Translations under genes and position numbers: made by a program
NCBI GenBank assembly: GCA_036924085.1
Contig: JAVGWX010000007.1
Coordinates: 74,725,948-74,789,947, forward strand
Source of the DNA: Ariolimax columbianus
Lineage: Eukaryota > Mollusca > Gastropoda > Stylommatophora > Arionidae
Direction of reading: 5' to 3'
DNA: 64,000 nucleotides
Notes under the pieces: generated by a model
The model's database searches: none
Told to the model about the DNA's origin: nothing
Seen by the model: only the letters and a program-made list of their open reading frames with translations
Shown here: positions 54,761-64,000 of the stretch, piece after piece
Position numbering within the stretch: position 1 is the stretch's first letter
Layout: each line of letters begins with the position of its first letter

Positions 54761-54771
54761 ATTTTGAACAA
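53659..54771 (-). pseudogene. CR1-like reverse transcriptase, 5'-truncated but uninterrupted
   Basis: 370 open codons: DVIYLDFAKAFDRVPHQRL (motif A), KSGVPQGSVLGPILFLIYIN (motif B), MIAKFADDTKLCSS (active site FADD intact), HMGRSN, then the long thumb/C-terminal part ending NALPGEVVEAGTVNAFKNKL. The first dozen residues before IIDKGEPVD are from flanking DNA. The endonuclease and RT fingers are missing, so it cannot mobilise itself. Confidence 0.93.
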
Positions 54772-55319
54772 TTTTTCTTCTAATATGCTGATTGGAGCAA
54801 GCTGACTTTTTGCGAAAGGTAAAGTAGATTGTTGGGAAAGATATTTATCGAGCAGATCTGTTTATTTTGTTTGTTTAGATGAAAGAACTATGCTTGAATT
54901 GGAAACTAACAATTGTGTTGATATTGTAAACACAGTATCGATACATTGTTGTGGTTTCCATGGATTTCTATCAGAGCGACTAGGCCTAGCCGTCTAGCAA
55001 ATTTTTGTTGTTGAAAGATTCCATAAATTTTCAACATCTTTTTGTATCTCCGAAACTAACAATCACACAACAAAAACACCCACAAGTTCTTTATTCAATT
55101 GTGTCTCTACACAATTATTGACAAACAAACAGAAAAGTTAAAAATTTTGAAAGTCGACTACCATAGCGAGATATAAAGTTAATAAATTATGTTACGTGCT
55201 AAAGGTCAAGAACTGTACTAAACTGATCACCCTGAAAACAAACACCAAGGTAGTTGCACTACCAAATGTAAACATATTTAATGTTTAACTAATTGTCAGA
55301 TTTCAGTCAAATATGCTGC

Positions 55320-55326
55320 TGAGTGG

Positions 55327-55366
<40 letters not shown>
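55320..55366. repeat. (TA)n microsatellite
   Basis: Perfect alternating TA run of about 40 bp. Confidence 0.95.
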
Positions 55367-55367
<1 letters not shown>

Positions 55368-55462
55368 GAAACAATGCACATATATTCTTATAATTTCTAC
55401 GTATTATTTGCAATCATTAATATAGGGAAGTAGCTGTATGTTACTATTCACTGCACACTTAC

Positions 55463-55544
55463 CCTCTTAATCTCTTGATGACAATGACTGCAAAGTAAAC
55501 ACCATTGTGGACTGATGAAAAATATGCCTTTCGACAATTTCTCT
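55463..55544 (-). CDS. CDAN1: CDAN1 exon 3
   Basis: The sequence reads (E)RNCRKAYFSSVHNGVYFAVI, VIKRLR plus two bases. The acceptor is CTTCATCATGCAG and the donor is GAGG|GTAAGT. YFSSVHNGVYFAVIVI matches YFQSVHDCVFFAVQVL of human codanin-1. It begins in phase 1 and ends in phase 2, exactly as exons 2 and 4 require. Confidence 0.94.
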
Positions 55545-55722
55545 CTGCATGATGAAGACAACGACACATTTATCAACATCAAGTGGTATAAACACTGTAT
55601 ACTCAACAGTTTCATGCCTTTAATACAATTCTTTTTCGCTGCAATGCATTTGGGCTGATTGCAGGAAGCATGCACAAAACATATATGCTATTTCAGTGGT
55701 GATATTCTAGCAGTCTATTATC

Positions 55723-55862
55723 TTAAATGCACTCAAAGATGTTATGAAAGCATTTCGTTTTCAGAGGTCAGATATATGGAACACTCTGTATGACAGCTAC
55801 ACAATTAACAGATAGGTGCAGATACCATTGGGACAAAGGACGAGCACCTGGAATCGTTACAG
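55723..55862 (+). mobile_element. LINE 3' end fragment
   Basis: Matches the 3' end of the jockey/I-type relic at 43430-43565 (cagataccattgggacaaag + gacgagcacctgg). Confidence 0.72.
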
Positions 55863-55934
55863 CATTACCTTAAATAAATAAGCTGTAATTTGATGATCTT
55901 AAAGGAAGATAAGAGAATTATGTTTAATCAATGG

Positions 55935-56305
55935 TAATGGCTTGGTTTCGTTCGTTCTCAGTCTCCCGCTACCAAACCCTGAAAGGGCTTAAGTAGCAGA
56001 ATGTAGTCCAGAGAACGGAATGCGTTATGTCGTAGTTTACAATTTGGCTGCGATATTTGCACCTTTCAGTCCAACACATCCGACTTCAGCAAGCATTTTT
56101 TGAGTACCGGGTTAGCATTCCCTCTTCGATCCTTTCTCCTTAGCCAGTCTGCCTTGCTGTAGCCTGTTATCCAGGATCACCGCGTGGAGGTGTAGTAGGG
56201 TCTTGGCAGCTCTGGTTCACTGGCCCTGACACTAGCAGCAGTCAGCTATGGGTCGCTGACCACTGCAGCTCATGCGCTGCTCAGCATCTTCATCCCAATC
56301 AATGG
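55935..56305 (+). repeat. interspersed repeat B
   Basis: ttggtttcgttcgttctcag + tctcccgctacc to gctgctcagcatcttcatcc. Best preserved copy together with 61395-61765. Confidence 0.85.
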
Positions 56306-56699
56306 TAATGAAACCTACTTACATGAAATCTCAACATAAGAAGAAGGAAGCTGTGGACTGTGATGCTTTCACTACCTAAACCCTTTCCCAGACTTTTCAA
56401 TGGTAACAAGAAATACAAAAAGAACGAAGCACTAGTTTATTTTACTTGATGTTCATAGTTAGCCATGATTTTGAGAAAGTGTTTTCTATCCACAGCTCAA
56501 CACATTTTAGAAGTACTGACTTTGCATTTGGGTCAATATTTAGAATATTGTAGCAGTTTATTATCTTAATCTTTACTATATGTACAGTGATTTTTCACTT
56601 CACACAAAAATTTTTGGCTTTACTTCTAATGACGTAAAAAGACACCTATGATAAGAAAACTATTCTAGAGCATTGTCGTGTATTTACACTGGTTGAACA

Positions 56700-58560
56700 C
56701 CAAGGTATGTGAATATAAAAATAGCCACCTCCGTCATTGTAGATGTAAACAAGAAAAATGGGTGGTTTAGTTTGAAACGATTTTAGTTTGAAAGAGAATT
56801 TTTAAACGATTTATTTTCTTTTTCACTCCGACTTGAAGATTATTTCATTATTTAGGGTAATGAAGTAGAATTGTTGCAATAGATTTTTCTGAGGTAGATC
56901 TGTTTAATTTGTTTATTTAGAAGTAATAAATATGTTTGTAAAGGTGTGGCAGAGTCTAGGTTTCGCTGAGTAGTTACTTATCTAAAGTGTTACAACACAT
57001 ATCCACACTACGACACGACTTCACACAGTAAACACTATCTAACAAAATGTAACATATTTAATAACAATCTCCACAAAACAATATTAGTAAAAAGAACAAA
57101 ATACACCTGAACTAAATAATCATAATATATATATCTATAAATATATAAATATATATTACAACTACATCAGAGGTTTTAAGCACTAGCTTTTGAATATTTC
57201 CTCCAACTAATAACCCAGATTCTCGCCGCTACACTATCCTTATCTGCACACTCAACAAGCTCGTCCTCAGTTTGTACTGTGTACTCTGTTGTTTTGTGCA
57301 TTCACACACAATCAGATCACCTTAAGTCAGGTGATCTGTACATCCACATTCAATCGGTTCACATATGCAATTAGATCACATCACTTATAGTCGGATCACA
57401 TACTCACTTGTGGTCACTCAGTTGACCTGTGCATACACATACGTCACACATCGTTCCCAAAGTGTTTTGCATAAAACCACAGACATTCAGATTTCTTACT
57501 TAGGCGATCTGTACATTCACAATTACTTCGATCTCTTCACGTATTCTTACATTCATATGTAACTAGATCACGCATCATTCCCTAAGTATCCTGCACGTAC
57601 AACACACATTCAGATCTCTTGCTGTTCACAGGGTGTCCAACACACACACTTATAGAGCAACTGGCCAAAACTAGAAGATGTATGCTGGTTCAGTCCCCCT
57701 GCAAACTGACTATCTCTCAGTCTGCTAGCAGCCTATCAATCTCTCTCCTAGCCAGTATCCTGAGTTCATCGTTGCAGAGCATTTTATAGTCTCAAGCAAA
57801 TTCATGGCTGTTCAATGGTCTCATGTTAGTTGTCTGACTTAACCATCGCTCTAATTTGGAATTACCTCCAACTAGTTGTTATTGGATGATTATAACCTGA
57901 ATCCCTGTCACTCTAAATGTCGTGGTGGCCTCTGACTGCCATCAACCCCCACTACACTAAATCGGAACGACAGAGTTGGCAGCTCTGAACCCCCGCCTGT
58001 ACCAGAGAAATTCTTCCACTTAAACTGCTTGTTTCCTATGTCGACCTAGTGTCGAGATGGCGCTTGACCGTGGCCCGCAATCAAGCACCTTTTTGTTCCC
58101 AGAGTCGCCAGCCCAATCTCCCCTGCTCCAAATGCCCATGATCTAGCTGGAACTGTTAAAAGGGAAACTAACAGATATAATGATCTTGTATAAAACACTA
58201 TCTGTGTTCTGACGATTTTTAAATTCTGAAGGACCAGATCCCCTAGAAAACCAAAAGAAACACCCCCCCCCCCCCCCCCCCCCCAAATTGGCATGTTTAA
58301 ATGTTGGTACTGTTTTTTATTTTCACCTTCATCTTCTTGTATCTCAGAAACTAACACACAACAAAAACAACAACACTGAAAAGTTCTTAATTCATTTATG
58401 TCTCTACACACAATAAAATCATAGCTATAGACAAATAAAAAAGATACAGGCTCTCAAATTCAACAACCTAGAAAAACACAATGTCCTGAAAAATAATTCA
58501 GTAACAGGAAAAATTGTGTAATTTATTTTATTGAGTGTGGGTGGTAAAAGGCAAGTATAC
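56700..58560 (+). mobile_element. TTAA-family element, ends uncertain
   Basis: Family blocks are ctgaggtagatctgtttaat (56890) and, after a 1.2-kb insertion, gggaaactaacagatataat, cttcttgtatctcagaaact and gctctcaaattcaacaacct. It ends near gtgtgggtggtaaaagg. Neither flank is a clean TTAA. A run of about 22 C lies at 58263-58284. Confidence 0.62.
56945..58158 (+). mobile_element. unclassified 1.2-kb insertion, LTR-like
   Basis: Flanked by AAAGG (56940-56944 and 58159-58163). It starts TGTGGCAGAGTC and ends GGAACTGTTA. It is GC-richer than its surroundings, with a degenerate internal repeat of ...cagatca... at 57300-57620. A solo LTR would fit the 5-bp duplication and TGT start, but the end is not CA and no pol is present. 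Confidence 0.5.
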
Positions 58561-58574
58561 TTTTTTGTGTGCCA

Positions 58575-58880
58575 TGAAAATAACGTTAAGTGGCGGGTTG
58601 TAGTAGCATTCTTCACATCCCGAGCATGCTGATGAAGGTGGACAGCAGTCTTTCAGGCAGTTGTGCTATGCTTGGCTTCATCTGCGTGACGCTCACTACT
58701 ACGGGGATCACATCGATCCCATCTTGCCAGCCAGGCTGCCTTGAAAACAGCCTGTTTCCAGGAAACGCTACATGGAAGAGAGATTGTGGTCTTGGTCAGT
58801 GTATTGTGCCTGACCCTGACATCCTAGTCAGTATGACGTGCCTGACTGGACTAGCATGTCAGTTCCCCGTGGTAAAGGTT
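58575..58880 (-). repeat. interspersed repeat A
   Basis: Reverse complement of the 32715 repeat (tgccatgaaaataacgttaa + gtggcgggttg ... gaaaacagcctgtttccagg). A 60-bp fragment of the same repeat lies at 59415-59475. Confidence 0.82.
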
Positions 58881-59108
58881 AAATGCACTCAACAGTGTTA
58901 GGAAAATGCTTCTTGCATGTGATGAGACAAGCGAACATGATGTGGAACTTTGCTGCTACATATAACTGTTTATCATATTTTACATTTGTATGATGTTGGT
59001 AGAAACTATAAAACAACTTGTACTAACCACACACAAATTTCTCCAATATGGTGTACTTATATTTCTGCTGTATAGTTTTCATGCCAAAAACAAACAAAAT
59101 GAACTTAC

Positions 59109-59201
59109 CAATGAAATTGAGCATATCCATATCCACATCTGTACAGGTGAGCAGTTGAATGATGAAGTACAATTCTGCTGCTAAATTTGGCACCTGGAGC
59201 T
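59109..59201 (-). CDS. CDAN1: CDAN1 exon 2
   Basis: The sequence reads (E)LQVPNLAAELYFIIQLLTCT, DVDMDMLNFI plus one base. The acceptor is CTTTATCACAG and the donor is ATTG|GTAAGT. LQVPNLAAELYFIIQLLT matches LLVPSLQMELFFLLQLLT of human codanin-1, a near-diagnostic match. Confidence 0.95.
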
Positions 59202-59776
59202 CTGTGATAAAGTTACAAAAGTGACTGACTTAAAGACAGTGTCACTACAAATAGTTACAGTGTTTCTGAATTTAACCAAAAGTGTCCCCACTAATTCTTT
59301 AATGAGCAAGGTATTGAAGTGACTGAAGACTGAGTGACATAACCACTACTTTTATCACAAATGAAGTTGGAACAAACAAGTTGGAAGGTATACTAAGGTA
59401 TGCTGTTATTTGTGCGCCCTGAAAAGGGTGTTAAATGACAAGTTGCAGTAGCTTTCTTCACATTCCGAGCGTACTCAATGCTAAGGGATATAATAAGTTG
59501 TCACTAATCTATTTATCTAAGGAAATGGTCAATGTCTACTAACCTTACGCTGAACACTAAAAGAAACCTCACAACACTTACAATGAAAACATTTCCTGAT
59601 ATAGAGAAGAGAACAGTGAGAAATTATTATACAGAAGATCAGAAAAATCAAAAGTTGATTCACCAGAATGATTGGATGGTACTGACTGAATTGGATTATA
59701 TAAATCAATAGCTTCATCAAATTCATACTGACACCATGATATTAACATTCAAATTAAGCAGTCCCCTACCATTTAC

Positions 59777-60000
59777 CTTCTACATAGTGACAATACCGCC
59801 TTGCATATTTTCTCAGCACTGACTTGTAAGTGACATGTAATAATGAAGCCTGTTTGATTCGATCAATAGTGCAAGCGTCTCCACTGCCAGGGTTCAACAT
59901 TTCCTGCCTCTGCCCCGAAGTACGAGTTGTTACCTTCTCAATACTAGTTTCCTCATCATCTTCACTTGACTCATCACAAGGCACATTCTCCCCACAGCCA
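59777..60000 (-). CDS. CDAN1: CDAN1 exon 1 of the visible set
   Basis: The sequence reads GCGENVPCDESSEDDEETSI, EKVTTRTSGQRQEMLNPGSG, DACTIDRIKQASLLHVTYKS, VLRKYARRYCHYVE plus one base. The acceptor is AATGATTTCAG and the donor is GAAG|GTAAAT. An acidic, low-complexity front is followed by a helix leading into exon 2, as in vertebrate codanins. It enters in phase 2, so further 5' exons must exist beyond the window. The ATG inside it is not taken as the start. Confidence 0.88.
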
Positions 60001-61394
60001 CTGAAATCATTGAGAAATTATGAATATAAAAAATAATTTGTTTCCTGATTTTCTGCTTTATATACTTTTTTCCCCCCTTCTAGTCTTCTCCAACCTCGAC
60101 ACATTCTCAATTAACCACACCTTTTCGTCAGATTAAAACTAGAGGCATATCTTAGACTCAGTTCCTTACAAATAAGTTTATCCCTCAAATGGGTTTGAGA
60201 ATGCCAATCTGTCACTATACACCTTTCATGGAGTGGACATACAAACAAAACATGATCTACTGTTGCTTTCCCACACAGGTACATGTCTGTGTGTCCAATA
60301 TATTAAATGTTTTACACAAAATATTTTAGTCTGAAGTGTGTGGTTCAATCTTGGTATGCCTCTATTGTATCAGTATGTGTGTTCTTTATACATTATGTCT
60401 CTGAATTTGTTTATCTGCCTATTAGACTTTAAACACAAATAATCGACAAGTTGTATTCTAAATAAGAATATGAATGAATTTTAGTTCTACGTGCTGTATA
60501 CTTCATCAAAACTTGAGTACACATATCAATCTCCCTAATATATACTAAGGCCTGATAGCAAGAACAAAACAATTTTGTTAAAAGCAATGAAGGAAAGTTG
60601 TCTACGGACAGTAACAACCTCACCAGGTAAAGTGAATTGCTATAGAAACCAACATAGGAGTACATCAACTGCTTTGGTACAAGCCAATTGCAAGGTGATC
60701 AATCCCAAATGCAGTTCAATGTTCATTCAGGAGTGAACAAAGGAGATGGAAAATTAAATAAAAAGATAAATGAACAAAACAGTTGAATAGAAAATGAAAT
60801 AAAATATATAATTTTGTTACGCCTAGCTCTTTTACCTGCATAAAGTATGTTACTGTAAATATGTAATAACATGTTTGCCCAAGTGAAACTATAGGCCAAG
60901 CTCCACCTTTTGGCAGGGGAATGAAACTTAATCTACCATATAGGTCTGCTGCATTAGTGAATTTGAAAATAAATGTTGTGATAATCATTAACTCTTTCAC
61001 TCCGAAACCACACTGTGCCAGAACAACTCTGTAAACATTGTTCTAGATGTGGTTTGGTTGCTAATAATTAATTATAAATAAAATTATTCATTCCTAGTGC
61101 AAGATTTAGGCGGTAAATTAGACTTCCATTTTAATCTGATATTCGGTTGTTGGACGTATTTTTTGTGCCTGTACACTTTCTGTATGGTAATCACAAATGT
61201 TCCAATTTCAAAAATATTTTTGTTGCTGCTATATCATGGCTTGTCATTTACCTACAAGTTTGAAGCCTCCTTGATGAATGTGTGCTTCTAGAGCGTTAGG
61301 TTTGCTGAAAAATACCACGGAAAGTAAAGAGGAGTTGTTTGACAGTTTGTCATCAAATTATGAAATGTCTGATAAAACCTCAGTCTGGTTCATC
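60001..61394. other. intron, nothing recognised
   Basis: 1.4 kb of AT-rich sequence. I looked for an upstream codanin exon ending in phase 2 and found no convincing one. Confidence 0.45.
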
Positions 61395-61765
61395 AAACCT
61401 GCTTTGGAGCAGCGCATGAGCTGCAGTGGTCAGCGACCCTTAGGTGACTGCTAGCGTCAGGGCCAGCGACCCAGAGCTGCCAAGACCCTTCTACACCTCC
61501 ACGCGGTGAACCTGGATAACAGGCTGCAGCAGGGCAGACTGGCTAAGGAGGAGGAATCAAAGAGGGAATGCTAACCAGGTACTAAAAAAATGCTTGCTGA
61601 AGTCAGATGTGTTGGACCGAAAGGTGCAAATATGGCAGTCAACTGTAAACTACGACACAACACATTCCATTCTCTGGACTGCATTCTGCTACTTAAGCCC
61701 TTTCAGGGTTTGGTAGCGGGAGATTGAGAACAAATGAAGTCAAGCTAAGCCAAGCCAAACCTGCT
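61395..61765 (-). repeat. interspersed repeat B
   Basis: Reverse complement of 55935-56305, ending ggtagcgggagattgagaac. Confidence 0.85.
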
Positions 61766-62377
61766 TCAAGATTAGCACATCCAAGTGCAAGTAAATTAAT
61801 TTTAAAAACAAAAACAACATGTACAGGAATTGTCAATAAGCTATGTAAAGTTGTGTTATTATTTTCATTTATTACATTGAACCTGTTGTGAAAAATAATT
61901 TTACAATTGAATTTTCACAATTATTTTTTTTGTTTTTTTTTGTTAGTGTGAATTTTGGTGGTCGCAGTTAAAATGTTCTGAATTCTATTTCTTACATTGA
62001 TTTGATATATTCAAAATTGTGTGATTTCTAAAATGGATTACCTTGATGATTTGAGGCTGAGATACCAATTTTAATAACTACAACATTAATGGACCCCAAT
62101 AAATTCATATTTTGACTATACTTTTCTGTTGTGTTTTCATTTAACATTTTTCATCTATACTAATGACATGTTTCTTATTAGTAACATACCAATTGTCAAT
62201 TATATTTCTGTCCTCTCATTTTGATATATATGTGCATATTCAATTAAATAAATCACCCACAATTTAGAATGAAAGAGGTACACTCCACTGTCTAAAATTT
62301 CGATTAAAAACACATCTGTGTAAAATAATTTAAGAGTAAAAAGAGTTAACTACAATAGACTATGAGCAGAAATATAC
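61766..62377. other. intron, nothing recognised
   Basis: AT-rich flank of the LINE below. Confidence 0.4.
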
Positions 62378-64000
62378 TTCTTCTTCGTACGCTGTCAGAC
62401 GTCAACTTGAATTTGTTCGAAGAAAGCAGCTGTCATCCTGAGGCTGTCGACACTGCCATAGAGCTTGTCTAGTGTTGGCACTGGTGATAGCCACATGTGC
62501 TTTCTCTGGTCCTCGTATGTCGGCAATTTTGCAGCAGATGTTCAGCAGTCCTTTTCCCTGTACCACAGGTGCATTCGTCAGTGCCACCTGTCTTCAGTTT
62601 ATTGAATAGGTGGTACCTCAGTCTGTTGTGGCCTGTGCGGAGTCTGAAGACCATGACCTGCTCTCTTCTGTTCAACTGGTAATAGGCATCATTTTTTGTG
62701 TAGCCAGTATGTTCTGTTTCCCATTTGGCCATGTATCTGGCCCTAATAAACCTTTTGGACTCTTCATAGGTCACACTAGAATCTGGTTGTGGTAGTCTTG
62801 CAGCTTCTTTTGCCAGTCTGTCTGCCTGCTCGTTGCCTTGGATGTTTCAGTGGGATGGAACCCACTGTACCACTACTCTTTTTGGTGCGGACTGCTGGCA
62901 TAGTTGACAGAGTACTGCTCTTAAATCATTAAGTTCAGTATTTTTCTGGCTTTTTAGTGCTGTAACCACGACCAGGGCATCTGTAAACATGACTATCTGG
63001 CTTTCATTGCTTTCGCCTGTCAGCATTGCTTTTACTGCAGCCTTCAGTGCCTCTGCCTCCGCTCTGAAACTGCTTGAGAATTTTCCAGTTGCCACTGACA
63101 GTGTTATTTTTCTACCATTTGTTAGGCTCAGGAATACCCTTGCCTCTCCATTCTATGTTGTGTTTGTTACAAAACCGTCGGTGTATGCATGGGTCCAGTC
63201 TATGCTTGGGTAGTTTTACGCTATGTATAAAAGGGTTATGTCTCTTCTTTCTTTTTCAGTCTGGCTGTTCTTGTTTCCAATACCTGGTATATTTTCTACC
63301 ACCTCCGGAATGATATGCTGCTTCCATGTGGGTTTGTGTACAGTAGGGATGGGCTTTGGTGTTGTTATGGTGTTCATAGAGTCTTCGCTCATCTTTGCTT
63401 TGGCTATTTCTGCAAAGTTTCTCCACTCTAGTTTTCCATTTCCAAATCTATTTAGTCTCTGATGCATTGGATGGTCTGTCAGTCTTCTGAGTTTCTCTGC
63501 TTGCTGCTGGGCTCTGCAGTCTCTTCTGTTGGTCATGGATTGCAGATTTGTAATCTTTTCAAGTTCTACAATTGGCGTTGACTTCATGCCTCCTGTTATA
63601 ACTCTCATGACTTGGTTTTGGAGTTTGCTAATTTTATCAAAGTTCGCCTTTGCTGCTTTTGTCCATGCCGCAATGCCATACTCGAGAACTGGTCTCACTC
63701 TTCTAGTGTACAGTTTCTTTAGTATACTTTCGTCTGCTCCCCAGCTTGTGCCAGCAAGTTTCCTCATGATTGCCATTCTTTATCTGGCTCTCATTCGGTT
63801 TCTCTCGATCTGACTTTTCCATGTCATGCGCCGATCAAATGTGACGCCCAAGTAGTTTGGGTTGTCGTTTGGCTGCAGATATTTGCCGTTAAAACTTATT
63901 TTGGTGTTCTGTGGTTTATTTGAAAGCGAGAATATCGTACCTGTTGTTTTTTCCTCATATATTTTGACCAGCCATGAGTTCGCCCACTCCTCCAACGATG
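62378..64000 (-). mobile_element. I-like LINE, runs off the window
   Basis: It has the RT tail (EEWANSWLVKI, NYLGVTFDRRMTWKS, GTSWGADESILKKLYT, RPVLEYGIAAWTKAAKANFD), the linker, RNase H (RAEAEALKAAV, MFTDALVVVTAL) and the CTCGTGKRTAEHLLQNC knuckle, then a short (GAA)n tail. It carries frameshifts. It is the same subfamily as 39950-41519. Confidence 0.93.

Larger units (their letters stand above)
53397..55205 (+). mobile_element. TTAA element hosting a CR1-like LINE
   Basis: TTAA at 53393-53396 and TCAA (mutated) at 55206-55209. The ends CCTTTAGCACACTACGG and gttacgtgctaaagg share ten perfectly inverted terminal bases (CCTTTAGCAC). Without the LINE at 53582-54760 it is colinear with 47524-48053. 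Confidence 0.88.
3781..60000 (-). other. CDAN1: CDAN1 (codanin-1) gene, 22 exons, partial at both ends
   Basis: The gene runs from high to low coordinates. Codanin-1 binds the histone chaperone ASF1 in the cytoplasm, which restrains histone delivery to chromatin, and its C-terminal region binds the nuclease-like CDIN1. The human protein is about 1,227 aa. Twenty-two exons joined at AG/GT sites give about 942 codons without a stop, and every intron phase matches. Words that recall vertebrate codanin-1 in the right order include LAAELYFIIQLLT, PPPGFSDKQMFFKDFI, LTVPWVVGFLAMMDQ, WCCPYLGE and HIAKKLATRRLQEW. The N-terminus lies beyond the window and the extreme C-terminus is not seen. Introns range from under 1 kb to nearly 8 kb. 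I infer a working gene because the frame is intact. Confidence 0.88.

Overview
This window is nuclear DNA from an animal, most likely a marine or freshwater invertebrate (a lophotrochozoan such as a mollusc would fit). I infer this from the mix of I/Nimbus-like, CR1-like and RTE-like LINEs, tRNA-derived SINEs, piggyBac-like elements and mariner relics, together with one animal gene with many introns. The species cannot be named from the sequence.

The host gene lies on the minus strand. From about 60,000 down to 3,781 I can assemble 22 short coding exons with standard GT/AG boundaries. Their reading phases join at every junction, giving about 942 codons with no stop. The product is an ortholog of codanin-1 (CDAN1), the cytoplasmic partner of the histone chaperone ASF1. 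Exons encoding the N-terminus lie beyond 64,000. No exon for the last 100 or so residues is visible below 3,781. Introns make up about 95% of the locus and are filled with repeats.

Layout from the left. 1-1,390 is a fossil piece of the rDNA unit (5' ETS plus about 570 nt of 18S, minus strand) fused to a LINE fragment. 1,400-3,400 holds RTE-like LINE relics. 3,781-13,084 holds the three most 3' exons visible, plus a piggyBac-like element (5,410-6,499) carrying a nested LINE and an RTE-like LINE split by another nested LINE (7,560-10,030). 14,000-23,400 holds more LINE, SINE and mariner relics and exons 16-19. 25,155-28,026 holds exons 15 and 14. 28,646-31,868 is a three-level nest: an I-like LINE inside a TTAA-flanked element inside a CR1-like LINE. 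32,063-39,148 holds exons 13-9 with several minisatellites. 39,500-44,700 holds exon 8 and, downstream of it, two partial copies of its 3' end, one expanded into a tandem array of donor-like sequences. 45,610-60,000 holds exons 7-1 among TTAA elements, SINEs and other repeats. 60,001-64,000 is intron ending in an I-like LINE.

The clearest non-gene pattern is a family of TTAA-flanked, piggyBac-like, non-autonomous elements (at least six copies between 28 and 55 kb). They have repeatedly hosted other insertions, and one abuts a duplicated piece of a CDAN1 exon. All seven recognisable copies of the main I-like LINE, and both older relatives, lie in the same orientation as the gene.
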